Origin: a virus
Strand: one strand, 5' to 3'
IMG/VR virus record: IMGVR_UViG_3300005613_000172
Coordinates: 1-39,632 of that record
DNA length: 39,632 nt
The position numbers and the translations under genes were made by a program. Below are positions 5,975 to 13,967 of the stretch, one piece after another. How positions within the stretch are numbered: the first letter of the stretch is position 1; every line of letters begins with the position of its first letter. The notes below the pieces were generated by a model, which saw only the letters and a program-made list of their open reading frames with translations, ran no database searches and was not told where the DNA came from.

Positions 5975-6200
5975 GGAGGCTGAAGTAGTCCTTGACCTCT
6001 TGGTATGAACTCTGAAGAACTCGGTTGTTGATCGCGTTGCACACCAGGGCGTGTACTGATTCTTCTACCATATCGCGATCCTCAAGGGCTTTCTCGTAGA
6101 GCTTGGCATGTTCATTGTAAATCTCCGTGATGCGCTGGGCGTACTTGGTTAACATTGCTCCAGTTTCGTTCTTCGGGATGTACATTGACTTGGCTGACAT
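5958..6200 (-). CDS. Hypothetical helical protein, 80 aa
   Basis: ATG at 6200 (MSAKSMYIPKNETGAMLTKY) follows AAAGGAGCTAG, favouring it over the longer in-frame start. The product is helical throughout (ITEIYNEHAKLYEKALEDRD), with a possible short coiled coil and no recognised domain. The stop lies inside copy 1 of the hairpin repeat. Transcription probably comes from the promoter at 6879-6907. Confidence 0.6.
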   Translation of the reverse strand: MSAKSMYIPKNETGAMLTKYAQRITEIYNEHAKLYEKALEDRDMVEESVHALVCNAINNRVLQSSYQEVKDYFSLHAIAD

Positions 6201-6329
6201 GATTCTAGCTCCTTTCAAACTGAATAGTAGCGCGTGCTTCGGCGCTCCTGCTGGCCTCTGAGGATACTGGGTTACCTCAGACAACTCCCCGCCTTGCGGC
6301 GTTTTTGATCACCTAGTCGGGATAGCCAG

Positions 6330-6362
6330 CAGCAGGGCCGAAACCCTGCTGAGGGGGGTTAG
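6330..6362. repeat. Hairpin repeat, copy 2
   Basis: CAGCAGGG (6330-6337) and CCCTGCTG (6344-6351) form a perfect 8-bp stem with a 6-nt loop, followed by AGGGGGGTTAG, identical to copy 1 in both arms and tail. It overlaps the stop of the zinc-ribbon gene. A GNRA-type CGCC-GCAA-GGCG hairpin lies about 50 nt further left. Terminator or mRNA-processing function is possible. Confidence 0.7.
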
Positions 6363-6604
6363 CCCTCCTCCCATTCGTCCATCTCGTCCCAGATGCGCAT
6401 ACGCTCGGCCTCTCGCTGCTCTGAGGCTTTCTGCGCGGCCCGGCGCTTGGCCTGGCAGGCTGCACAGACCCAGACCGTTGTACCTGCCTCGGTGGTATAG
6501 AGGACTTCCAGGTTCTTTTCCGAGCCGCAATCGGTGCATTTCTTACCATCATCAGGCTCGCTAAAGAACAGTGCGAATGTATCGTCCAAGCTCTGCTTAC
6601 TCAT
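6359..6604 (-). CDS. Small zinc-ribbon protein, 81 aa
   Basis: ATG at 6604 (MSKQSLDDTFALFFSEPDDG) has AAAGGAGC upstream. Two CxxC knuckles, KCTDCGSEK and WVCAACQAK, are separated by about 20 residues, a classic four-cysteine zinc ribbon (residues about 22-53). A charged helix (RREA, EREAERMRIWDEMDEWEEG) ends the protein. Zinc ribbons of this sort bind nucleic acid or partner proteins. It is the first gene behind a consensus promoter, after a leader of about 270 nt. Confidence 0.75.
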   Translation of the reverse strand: MSKQSLDDTFALFFSEPDDGKKCTDCGSEKNLEVLYTTEAGTTVWVCAACQAKRRAAQKASEQREAERMRIWDEMDEWEEG

Positions 6605-6972
6605 CGTTCTTGCTCCTTTCAAATTTGATTGACCTGTCTCGTCAGGCGTGGGCGGTCAACCCTCACGCGACCAGGGGGATTGTGCCCTGGTTTCGACTCT
6701 ATGACTCTGAGGTTTTCGCGTCTGCCGCTTGCCCTTGCTCTTCTGTCGCTGCTTCTGGTTGCCTTGCTGGTGGTTGTCCCGGCTTCGGCTCTGGTGGAGA
6801 ATTTGAGCGGTGGGCTTTATGGCTTTCTTGCGTCTGCCTGTTTGTGTTTGTTAATGTTCTTTGTTTTACTGTATATACATTATACCACAGAATGTAGGAT
6901 TTGTCAAGGGGTAAATAGCACTTTTGCAAGATTTTAAGGTTGATAGCGCAATGTTAAAGAAGTGGGGCAGGG
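6605..6972. other. Divergent intergenic region with leftward leader
   Basis: This stretch holds the promoter at 6879-6907 and a leader of about 270 nt for the zinc-ribbon gene. The leader contains an ACCAGGG/CCCTGGT stem around 6670-6692 and a TTGACC/GGTCAA pair near 6630-6657. A hydrophobic frame can be read rightward, but it has no ribosome site and I do not call it a gene. No clear sigma-70 promoter faces the late genes. Confidence 0.6.
6879..6907 (-). promoter_or_regulatory. Consensus sigma-70 promoter for the second leftward block
   Basis: TTGACA (6902-6907) and TATAAT (6879-6884) with a 17-nt spacer on the minus strand. ATTCTGTGGTATAAT is shared base for base with the early promoter at 3406-3434, suggesting a common regulator. 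Confidence 0.9.
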
Positions 6973-8490
6973 ATGAGTGACAACGCGGGCTGGCGCAACC
7001 GCATAGTGGCGCTTGAGGAGCACAAGCCTGGGGAGATTGCAGACCACCCGCACCAATGGCGGTCACACGGCGACCACCAGCGGGCGGCCATCCGTGGCGT
7101 GCTGGACGAAGTAGGGATAGCGGGGGCGCTGCTGGTGTCCGAGAGTGACGACGGCCAACTGACAGCCATTGACGGGCATTTGCGCAAGGGGCTTGATCCA
7201 GACGTGGCGTGGCCCTGTCTCGTGCTGGACGTGGACGATGCAGAGGCGGCGAAGCTGTTAGCGACAGTTGACCCGATTGCGGCGTTGGCTGGCGCTGGGG
7301 CTGAGGCGCTGGAGAGGCTGCTTGAGCAGGTGCGCACTGAAGATGAGGCTGTCCAGAAGCTATTGGACGAGGTGGCGGCTGAGGCTGGCGTGGTGTTTGG
7401 TGATGAGCCGCCTGAAGACCCTGGGGCGCGGGTGAACGAGGCTGACGCGCTGGCAGAGAAGTGGGGCACTCAGTTGGGCCAGGTGTGGGAGTTGGACAGT
7501 GGCAAGGGGCACGCGCACAGGCTGGCTGTTGGTGATTGCACTGACCCGCAGGTAGTGGAGGCGGTGATGCGGGGGGAGAAGGCGGGGCTGTGCATTGCCG
7601 ATCCCCCTTATGGCATGGGCAAGGAAGCCGACGGGATAGCCAACGACAACCTATACCATGAGAAGCTGGATGCCTTTCAGATGGCTTGGTGGCGGGCTTG
7701 TCGGCCAAGTTTGGAGGATAACGCCAGCGCATACATTTGGGGCAACTCGGAGGACTTGTGGCGGCTGTGGTATGTCGGGGGCTTGAAGGATAGCGAGCGG
7801 TTGACGTTTCGGAACGAGGTGGTGTGGGACAAAGGCGGGGGCGGGTTTGGGGTTGGCTCTGAATCGCAGCGGTGTTACTTTCCCGCAGAGCGGTGTCTTT
7901 TCTTTATGCTGGGTGAACAGGGGTTCAACACCAATGCCGATAACTACTGGGAAGGGTGGGAATCCATACGGGCTTACCTGAAGGGTGAGCGGGACAAGGT
8001 GGGCTGGGATAATGCCAAGTGCAAAGAGTTGGCGGGACATAGCTTAACAAGTGGGTGTCATTGGTTTGACCGTTCGCAGTGGATGATGCCAACTCGTGAG
8101 ACTTACGAGGCATGGCAAAAAGCAGCGCGGGGCAACGCCTTCAAGCGGGACTACGACGACCTCAAGCGGGACTTTTACGCGACGAGGGCTTATTTCGACA
8201 ATACCCACGATAACATGACTGACGTGTGGAAGTTTGGGAGGGTTCAAGCCGAGGAGCGATTTGGGCACGCAACACCGAAGCCAGCGGACATGATGGAGAG
8301 GATTGTAAAGAGTAGCTCGCCAGTGGGGGCGGTGGTGCTTGTGCCTTTTGCGGGGACGTGGCCTGAGATGGTGGCCTGCGAGAACCTGGGCAGGAAAGCC
8401 AGGGCAATTGAGTTGGATCCCGGCTACTGTGCCGTCGCAATTCAGCGCTGGGCCGACCTGACGCACGGCGAGCCGAGGCTTCTGGGGTAG
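6973..8490 (+). CDS. ParB-like domain fused to a DNA methyltransferase, 505 aa
   Basis: Residues about 10-105 match the ParB/Sulfiredoxin-like N-terminal domain seen on phage methylases: HPHQWRSHGDHQRAAIRGVL, LTAIDGHLR, and EAAKLLATVDPIAALAG. The C-terminal part is an N6/N4-type methyltransferase with motif IV DPPYG (210-214). Near the end, VPFAGTWPEMVACENLGRKA and ELDPGYCAVAIQRW form the SAM-binding region, but the usual FxGxGT is altered to PFAGTW. An insertion of ~100 residues (about 330-430) is probably the target-recognition region. It precedes the terminase genes, so it may protect phage DNA or mark packaging substrates. Confidence 0.88.
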   Translation: MSDNAGWRNRIVALEEHKPGEIADHPHQWRSHGDHQRAAIRGVLDEVGIAGALLVSESDDGQLTAIDGHLRKGLDPDVAWPCLVLDVDDAEAAKLLATVDPIAALAGAGAEALERLLEQVRTEDEAVQKLLDEVAAEAGVVFGDEPPEDPGARVNEADALAEKWGTQLGQVWELDSGKGHAHRLAVGDCTDPQVVEAVMRGEKAGLCIADPPYGMGKEADGIANDNLYHEKLDAFQMAWWRACRPSLEDNASAYIWGNSEDLWRLWYVGGLKDSERLTFRNEVVWDKGGGGFGVGSESQRCYFPAERCLFFMLGEQGFNTNADNYWEGWESIRAYLKGERDKVGWDNAKCKELAGHSLTSGCHWFDRSQWMMPTRETYEAWQKAARGNAFKRDYDDLKRDFYATRAYFDNTHDNMTDVWKFGRVQAEERFGHATPKPADMMERIVKSSSPVGAVVLVPFAGTWPEMVACENLGRKARAIELDPGYCAVAIQRWADLTHGEPRLLG

Positions 8491-8532
8491 GGTGGACATA
8501 ATCGTTCTTATTTTTCGGCAGGGATAGCATGG

Positions 8533-8904
8533 ATGGCTGGCAAGCAGAAGTACACGGCGGAGGAACTGATAGCGGCGGCGCAGGCTACGGGTGGAAACAA
8601 GTCGGCTGTAGCGCGGAAGTTGAACTGCGACCGTCAAACGGTTCAGAACTATTGCAACCGCTACGTCACTGTAGACCGCGCCTTCGAGCAGGAACGGCAG
8701 AAGATGATAGACTGGGCGGAGTCGGGACTGCGGGACGCGGTGATCACGCACAAAGAACCCTGGGCTATCAAGTTTACCCTGGCTACGATTGGTAAGGACA
8801 GAGGCTACACTGAAGAAAAGAGAGTAGACCTTACCAGCAAGGGGGAGCAGATACCTGGCCCTGTCATTTTTCTGCCCGCTGTAGATCAGAGTGATGATGG
8901 CTAA
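8533..8904 (+). CDS. terS: Probable terminase small subunit, 123 aa
   Basis: An N-terminal helix-turn-helix (residues about 8-45: YTAEELIAAAQATGGNKSAV, ARKLNCDRQTVQNYC) is followed by a helical region (FEQERQKMIDWAESGLRDAV) and a C-terminal tail (EKRVDLTSKGEQIPG). This layout, about 120 residues and directly upstream of the large subunit, fits a small terminase that recognises the packaging site. The tail VDLTSKGE is frequently seen in small terminases of this type. The start at 8533 uses a modest GCAGGGA ribosome site. Confidence 0.75.
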   Translation: MAGKQKYTAEELIAAAQATGGNKSAVARKLNCDRQTVQNYCNRYVTVDRAFEQERQKMIDWAESGLRDAVITHKEPWAIKFTLATIGKDRGYTEEKRVDLTSKGEQIPGPVIFLPAVDQSDDG

Positions 8905-8928
8905 CGCTAGGGCGGTAGGAGGTGTCAA

Positions 8929-9012
8929 ATGAGCACTGAATCGGTGTGGCGGCCCAATCCAGGGCCTCAGATGCGCTTTTTGCAAAGTCGCGCCGATGAA
9001 GTGCTCTATTGA
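8929..9012 (+). CDS. Terminase large subunit N-terminus, separated from the rest by a frame change
   Basis: ATG at 8929 has an excellent ribosome site (TAGGAGGTG). The 27 codons read MSTESVWRPNPGPQMRFLQS, then RADEVLY, and stop at TGA 9010-9012. The PGPQ-FL-ADEVLY segment is the conserved N-terminal adenine (Q) motif region that normally runs straight into the Walker A of phage large terminases. Here Walker A continues in the +1 frame. Reading UAU, skipping one base at the UGA, then GAC GGT GGG would join them. Either programmed +1 shifting, re-initiation at 8996, or a base error explains this. Confidence 0.75.
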   Translation: MSTESVWRPNPGPQMRFLQSRADEVLY

Positions 9013-10270
9013 CGGTGGGGCGGCAGGGGGTGGGAAGTCAGACGGTTTACTGGTTGAAGCCCTGCGCCAGGTAGGAAACGAGCACTACCGCGCCATTCTT
9101 TTCAGGAGAACCTTTCCAGAGCTAGAGCAGGCCCAGGGCCTGATAGACCGTAGCAAGACGCTATACCCAGGTTGCTGGGGCGAGTACAGCGAGATGCGCC
9201 ACCGATGGACTTTCCCGTCAGGCGCGTTAGTGGACTTCGGCCACATGCAGCGGGAGGACGACCGCCTCAAGTATCATGGTGGAGCTTATGCCTGCATCGG
9301 CTTCGACGAGCTAACGAGTTTCACCGAGAAGCAATACCTCTACCTGTTCAGTCGCAATCGAGCGGCGGAGGGCACGGGCCTTCGTTGCTACATGCGGGCG
9401 GGCACGAACCCAGGCGGTCCGGGCCACGAGTGGGTCAAGCGCAGGTGGGGCGCGTGGCTGAACAAGAAGCACCCGAACCCTGCCAAGCCTGGCGAACTGC
9501 GTTGGTATGCCCAGGTGAATGACGTGGACACCGAGGTCGGGCCAGATCACCCTGACGCCAAAAGCCGCACCTTCATACCCGCCTTCGTGAGTGACAACCC
9601 ATACCTGGCGGGGACAGACTATGAGCGCAACCTGAAGCTCCTCCCCCTCGTGGAGAGGATGCGGTTGCTGGATGGTGACTGGGACATCATGGCCGCTGCC
9701 GGCAATGTGTTCAAGCGGGAGTGGTTTGAGATTGTGGCCGTTGCGCCTACTGGCACTGACTGGGTGCGCTTCTGGGATTTGGCAGCGACGGAAAAAGAGG
9801 CTGCGGGGCATGATCCAGATTATACGGCGGCGGCAAAGGTTGGGTTAAAGGATGGTGTTTATTACATCGCCCACGTTCTCCGCTTTCGTGCTCGCTGGAT
9901 GGGTGTTAAGAACGCGATCGCACAGACAGCGGCGCTGGACGGGCAAACCGTCCGGGTTGGCGTGGAGCAAGAGGGTGGCGCGTCTGGAAAGGCTATCATA
10001 TCAGAGATTGTGACCATGCCTGAGCTGGCGGGTTATGCTGTGCGGGGTTATTCGCCGTTGCACGACAAACTCACGAATGCCAATCCCTGGGCGGCTCAGG
10101 CTGAGGCGGGCAACGTCAAGGTCGTGTCTGGCGATTGGGACATCCAGGGTTTCCTTGACGAGTGCGCAATGTTTCCTGACGGGCCGCACGACGACAGGGT
10201 AGACGCAGTAAGTGGGGCGGTGCGGATGCTCGGCAGCCGCACCGTAGCCGACTTCGGATACGTGTTCTAA
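8996..10270 (+). CDS. terL: Terminase large subunit (ATPase-nuclease), main part
   Basis: Walker A GGAAGGGKS (residues 7-15) starts almost at the N-terminus. Walker B is YACIGFDE (about 98-105). The C-terminal RNase H-like nuclease shows WDLAATEK (Asp 261), VGVEQEGGASGKA and HDDRVDAVSG (about 398-406), giving the acidic metal-binding set. The enzyme would pump and cut phage DNA at the portal. The N-terminal ~20 residues with the Q motif are in another frame (8929-9012), so the ATG at 8996 is either a re-initiation start or an artefact of a +1 frameshift. The portal gene follows within 10 nt. Confidence 0.93.
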   Translation: MKCSIDGGAAGGGKSDGLLVEALRQVGNEHYRAILFRRTFPELEQAQGLIDRSKTLYPGCWGEYSEMRHRWTFPSGALVDFGHMQREDDRLKYHGGAYACIGFDELTSFTEKQYLYLFSRNRAAEGTGLRCYMRAGTNPGGPGHEWVKRRWGAWLNKKHPNPAKPGELRWYAQVNDVDTEVGPDHPDAKSRTFIPAFVSDNPYLAGTDYERNLKLLPLVERMRLLDGDWDIMAAAGNVFKREWFEIVAVAPTGTDWVRFWDLAATEKEAAGHDPDYTAAAKVGLKDGVYYIAHVLRFRARWMGVKNAIAQTAALDGQTVRVGVEQEGGASGKAIISEIVTMPELAGYAVRGYSPLHDKLTNANPWAAQAEAGNVKVVSGDWDIQGFLDECAMFPDGPHDDRVDAVSGAVRMLGSRTVADFGYVF

Positions 10271-10280
10271 GAGGGGGCCT

Positions 10281-11978
10281 ATGGACAACAAAATGACGCA
10301 ATGGCTTGGCCGGCAGATTGCGGGCTTGGCTGGGCCTTACCTGAAACAGCAGCCACGCAGCGGCGACGCGGCCACGTCCTTCTTCAGCGGCGAGACGCCT
10401 CTGCTTAGCAGCTTGGGCGGCCTAAGTCGCAGCAGCGAGGACTGGGAACGCCTGGCCGCCACGTCGGAGTGGGTGCTGTCTGACATCCGCACCATCGCCA
10501 ACATCTGCGCCCAGGCCAGCCTGAACGTCTACGAGAGGCAGGGTGAAGAGGAAGTCGCAGTCAAGGGCCACGAGTTTGAGCAACTGAGCCGCGCCCCGAT
10601 GCAGAACCTGCCTGAGGGCACGTTCCGCATGTCGGCCAACTACACCATGACCTACACTTTCATGTGGCTACTGCTGCGGGGCGAGGCGTACTGGCTGCGG
10701 CTGTACGACAGTGCGGGCAGACTGACGGGGTGGCTGCCGCTGCCCAGTTCACGCCTGGCACCGATCCCCCACGGGCAGAAGTACATCTCTGGCTTCAGCT
10801 ACACGCCCCGCCACGGGCAGAAGCCCATCACTTTCCTCACCGAGCAGATCTGCTTCTTCCGCTTCCCCAACCCGTTTGACTATCACCGTGGCTTGTCCCT
10901 CATCTCGGCCTACCAATACGCGCTGGAGACTGACGACCTGGCGCGGCAGTGGGGGCGGGACACCTTCAAGAAAGAGGCCACCCTGCGCACCATTCTGGCC
11001 TTGTCAGAGAACCTGTCGGAGCCAGTATATCTTTCGCGCAAGGCTGAGCTTAAACAGGCCATTGAGAACCAGATGCGCTTTCTCATCACGCAAGGCAAAG
11101 ACCTCACCGCAACGCCGTTCTCGCTGAGTCCCAAGGACTTGGAGTTCCTGGGCGGGCGTGCCTTTAACCGCGACACCATTGATCGCGTGTTTGGCTTCCC
11201 GCAAGGATACTGGGACAAGACGGCCAACCGTGCCACCGCCGACACGCACAAGGCCATTCTCGTGGATAACACAGTTTGGCCGCTCTTGCAGGCTATGGCG
11301 TCTGACATCACCAGTCAGGTGATCACGCCGACCTACGGGCCTGAGTTCGTGGTGCGGTTCGATGACATCCGCGTCGCTGACCGTAGGATGGCAGTGGCGG
11401 AGGCGGGGCGGTACTGGCAGGTCATGTCGGTGAACGAGGCCAGAGCGGAGCGAGGGAAAGAGGAGTACGACGGCCCGCTGGCGGAGATCGTGGGCAAGTT
11501 GCCCGTCCCGCTGGCTACCAATCCGCAGCTTGTGATGAGCATGAGCGGCATTGTGCCCACCGTCGGGCCAGGTGGCGGGGTTGTTGGCACACAGGAGATG
11601 CGGGCCGACCTGCGGCGGTGGAAGTCCATCGAGCTGCGGCGGCTGGCCGAGGGGCTTCCGCCTGGGAGCTATGACTTTGAGAGCGACTGGCTGCCGGTGG
11701 AGGAGATCAAGGCAGCGCTGAAGATGTGTGCCGATGCACCGATACCCAAGTCGGCGGTACTGGCGGTGTTTGACGGGACGGACTGGATGAAGCAGGTCAA
11801 GAAGCCCTTCACGCCAAAGGGAGCCGGCAAGCCGCCGCTGCCCGTGCCTAACGAGGTGGAGATCACTGAGGAGGACGTGGACAGGGCGGTGGCATTTTGG
11901 GACCAGGTGATGCCTGAGCACAAGGGGATGCTGGAAGCGAAGGTTGAGAAGCTGAGTGACGAGGAGATACCGTACTGA
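10281..11978 (+). CDS. HK97-family portal protein, 565 aa
   Basis: The sequence has the portal hallmarks: SEWVLSDIRTIANICAQASL near residue 65, a stem and clip region rich in aromatic residues (LLLRGEAYWLRLYDSAGRLT), GLSLISAYQYALETDDLARQ, and the segment AFNRDTIDRVFGFPQGYWDK with NRATAD that is typical of HK97-type portals. It would form the 12-fold ring at one capsid vertex through which DNA moves. It lies between the large terminase and the MuF-like gene, whose ATG overlaps its TGA (ATGA-type overlap at 11978). Confidence 0.92.
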   Translation: MDNKMTQWLGRQIAGLAGPYLKQQPRSGDAATSFFSGETPLLSSLGGLSRSSEDWERLAATSEWVLSDIRTIANICAQASLNVYERQGEEEVAVKGHEFEQLSRAPMQNLPEGTFRMSANYTMTYTFMWLLLRGEAYWLRLYDSAGRLTGWLPLPSSRLAPIPHGQKYISGFSYTPRHGQKPITFLTEQICFFRFPNPFDYHRGLSLISAYQYALETDDLARQWGRDTFKKEATLRTILALSENLSEPVYLSRKAELKQAIENQMRFLITQGKDLTATPFSLSPKDLEFLGGRAFNRDTIDRVFGFPQGYWDKTANRATADTHKAILVDNTVWPLLQAMASDITSQVITPTYGPEFVVRFDDIRVADRRMAVAEAGRYWQVMSVNEARAERGKEEYDGPLAEIVGKLPVPLATNPQLVMSMSGIVPTVGPGGGVVGTQEMRADLRRWKSIELRRLAEGLPPGSYDFESDWLPVEEIKAALKMCADAPIPKSAVLAVFDGTDWMKQVKKPFTPKGAGKPPLPVPNEVEITEEDVDRAVAFWDQVMPEHKGMLEAKVEKLSDEEIPY

Positions 11979-12613
11979 TGGCCTCGCCACTGACCTGGCT
12001 CTTCGATGCTGCCAAGCAAGTCTACCATCGCTTCCGAGGCGACAAGCGGGAGGCGACGGTCAAGGTATCGGCGGGCCTGCGTGACACCTTTCAGGAGCAA
12101 AGCAAGGGCTGGGCGCAGAACCTGACCGACGACCTGTTCGACAAGCGGATCACCGTCCAGCAGTGGCAGGAGCAGTTCAGGGAGGGCCTCAAGAATCAGT
12201 ACATTGCCCAGTATATCGCTGCTAAAGGTGGGCGCGAGAACATGGATCAAGCTGACTGGGGGCGGCTGGGCGGCCTGCTCAAGAATCAGTACCGTTACCA
12301 CAACGGCTTTGCCCAGGACATCGTGGAGGGCAAGATGACTCAGGCCCAGGCGCGGGTTCGGGCGCAGATGTATCAGGATAGTGCAAAGCAGGCGTTTGAG
12401 CGGGCGAAGACGGAAGGCCGAGGGATGCCGCCACTGCCTGCCTATCCTGGCGACGGGCAGACGCGCTGCCGCACCAACTGCGCTTGTAGCTGGCGCATTG
12501 TGGAGACAGAAGATGGCTGGGATTGCTACTGGGAGTTAGGCCAGGCGGATCACTGTGAGGATTGCCTGGCAAATGCTGAGAGGTGGAATCCATTGCGGCT
12601 AAGCCGCGTTTGA
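11978..12613 (+). CDS. MuF-like minor head protein, 211 aa
   Basis: It starts on the portal stop codon. The N-terminal two thirds are helical (LFDKRITVQQWQEQFREGLK). The C-terminus has a cysteine-rich segment: TRCRTNCACSWRI, then DHCEDCLANAERWNPL, resembling the C-terminal Cys/His cluster of SPP1 gp7/Mu F head morphogenesis proteins. Position right after the portal supports this. MuF proteins are packaged in small numbers and may help eject DNA. The assignment to this family is probable rather than sure. Confidence 0.62.
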   Translation: MASPLTWLFDAAKQVYHRFRGDKREATVKVSAGLRDTFQEQSKGWAQNLTDDLFDKRITVQQWQEQFREGLKNQYIAQYIAAKGGRENMDQADWGRLGGLLKNQYRYHNGFAQDIVEGKMTQAQARVRAQMYQDSAKQAFERAKTEGRGMPPLPAYPGDGQTRCRTNCACSWRIVETEDGWDCYWELGQADHCEDCLANAERWNPLRLSRV

Positions 12614-12622
12614 GGTAAGCAC

Positions 12623-13105
12623 ATGGCTGAACCGATGCTGAAAGTAGAGATCACACCGCCGCTGCGCGACTTGCAGGGCCGCTTTGCCAAGGCGGAGAAG
12701 AAGCTCCTGGCCTTGAGGCGTGAGCAGCTCAGAGACTTGGGGAGGCGGTTCGTGGCCGTAGCTCGAGAAGAAGCGCCAAGGAAGACGGGCAAGTTCGCCA
12801 AGGGTATCGGCTTCAAGACCTACGAGCGCGGCAAAGGCGGCGCGATGGAACTGCGCGTCACTGATCCGCAGCCCCTGGGGAAGTGGATCCGGGGCGGAAC
12901 GAAGCCGCACGTCATTGTGCCCGTGCGGGCCAGGTGTCTGCACTTCTTCACCAGGTCAGGCGATGAGGTGTTCACTATGAAGGTTCACCACCCTGGTACA
13001 AAGCCGAGCCCGTACCAGGAGCGTGCCATGAAACGGATGACGCCGGAGATAGACAAGAGCCTGAAGAAGCTAGGCAAGGCGGTTGTGAAGGAGTTGGCGG
13101 GATAA
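12623..13105 (+). CDS. HK97 gp10-like putative head-tail joining protein, 160 aa
   Basis: The pattern of the HK97 gp10 family is visible: VAREEAPRKTGKFAKGIGFK, a beta region ending GKWIRGGTKPHVIVP, and HHPGTKPSPYQERAM near the C-terminus followed by a terminal helix. Members act as head-tail or tail-completion proteins. In most siphoviruses this gene lies downstream of the capsid gene; here it lies before the protease, which is unusual. Its TAA overlaps the next ATG. Confidence 0.8.
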   Translation: MAEPMLKVEITPPLRDLQGRFAKAEKKLLALRREQLRDLGRRFVAVAREEAPRKTGKFAKGIGFKTYERGKGGAMELRVTDPQPLGKWIRGGTKPHVIVPVRARCLHFFTRSGDEVFTMKVHHPGTKPSPYQERAMKRMTPEIDKSLKKLGKAVVKELAG

Positions 13106-13314
13106 TGACGAATCTGAAGGGTGCAAGCCAATTAGTTCGCTGTCAGCTTTGCAACACGCCTCTCTTCAGGTTGACAAAGAAGGGGAATGAGGTTATAATT
13201 ATTGTAAAGGCCAAACATCACGGCGAATGGCACTCATCGCTAATCCGCATCGAGGAGCTAATTGCCAGGCTGAAGGAGGAGGAGTCACCTGATGACCGAA
13301 AAGTCGCAGAGTAG
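13105..13314 (+). CDS. Small CxxC protein, possibly Com-like, 69 aa
   Basis: ATG overlaps the preceding stop (TAATG). The product has RCQLCNTPLFRLTKKGNEVI near the N-terminus, similar in outline to the first zinc knuckle of phage Mu Com-like proteins, but the second CxxC is missing (VKAKHHGEWHS instead). The C-terminal helix is acidic. Com proteins regulate translation of a methylase gene, but the missing cysteines make that role doubtful here. Confidence 0.55.
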   Translation: MTNLKGASQLVRCQLCNTPLFRLTKKGNEVIIIVKAKHHGEWHSSLIRIEELIARLKEEESPDDRKVAE

Positions 13315-13519
13315 CAATCTAAAGTTATTCGTCTGGACAGATGTCTTGTGTAACTATACCTGTGGCATGATAGTGGCTTTAGCGCATGATGAACAGGAGG
13401 CATATCAGAAAGTGAGAGAGGCCTCCGACGGTACGGATTATATAGTCGAACAGTGTCAGGTAAATACACCATTGATATTTACCGTTCCCACAGCTTGCTA
13501 TGTGTGGGGCGGCGGATAG
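13292..13519 (+). CDS. Hypothetical protein, 75 aa
   Basis: ATG at 13292 has the ribosome site AAGGAGGAGG and overlaps the preceding gene by 23 nt. The product (LKLFVWTDVLCNYTCGMIVA, LAHDEQEAYQKVREA) suggests a small alpha/beta fold; no known family is recognised. It ends just before the ribosome site of the next gene in the same late cluster. Confidence 0.6.
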   Translation: MTEKSQSSNLKLFVWTDVLCNYTCGMIVALAHDEQEAYQKVREASDGTDYIVEQCQVNTPLIFTVPTACYVWGGG

Positions 13520-13529
13520 GAGTCACCAG

Positions 13530-13880
13530 ATGACCAATAGTCAACTCATTAGCCAACTGCGACAGGCGCTTTGCTTTACAGAAGAACAGGCGAGCGACGA
13601 AGAGATTCTGCACATGACCGAGGGCACGCTCCTGCGCGCTAGATGTGAACTGGGCATAGCGGTAAGTGAAATGCGGGCAGCAATCCTGCGTCAGTTCGAG
13701 CCTTTGTTTGCCCCCCTCTACGTGAGTATAGAGAAGGCGATGGGATGGGAGGGGAGAGAGGAGGCAACGGGGTGGGTGGAGAGCGAGGAGCCACCTACGC
13801 AGGAGGAGGCCAACGAGATTTTCACGAACGCGGTGTTGAACCACTTGACAACCGACGGCCCTTTTGAAGTAGCAGAATAA
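13530..13880 (+). CDS. Hypothetical acidic helical protein, 116 aa
   Basis: ATG at 13530 (MTNSQLISQLRQALCFTEEQ) is preferred because ATAGGAGTC precedes it. The sequence is helical and acidic, with WVESEEPPTQEEANEIFTNA near the C-terminus. No domain is recognised. It is the last gene before a strong intrinsic terminator, so it closes the packaging/portal transcription unit. Confidence 0.6.
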   Translation: MTNSQLISQLRQALCFTEEQASDEEILHMTEGTLLRARCELGIAVSEMRAAILRQFEPLFAPLYVSIEKAMGWEGREEATGWVESEEPPTQEEANEIFTNAVLNHLTTDGPFEVAE

Positions 13881-13922
13881 TACTACCAGAATAACATAAC
13901 CGAATACCAGAGCAACCAGATT

Positions 13923-13967
13923 GCCCACGAGAGCCGCCAGACGGCCCGCTCTCGTGGGCTTTTTTTG
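13923..13967 (+). terminator. Strong intrinsic terminator inside the head-gene region
   Basis: GCCCACGAGAGC (13923-13934) pairs perfectly with GCTCTCGTGGGC (13948-13959), 13-nt loop, then eight T residues. It separates the portal/gp10 cluster from the protease and capsid genes. No sigma-70-like promoter is visible between it and the protease start, which implies antitermination, partial read-through or a promoter of unfamiliar type. Confidence 0.92.

Noticed and set aside
6629-6937. Hydrophobic rightward frame with two possible membrane spans
   Set aside because: No ribosome site, crosses a strong leftward promoter, and its hydrophobicity mirrors the T-rich strand of the leader.
6866-7732. 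288-codon leftward frame inside the methyltransferase gene
   Set aside because: Pro/Ser/Arg-rich shadow of a gene with clear ParB and DPPYG motifs.
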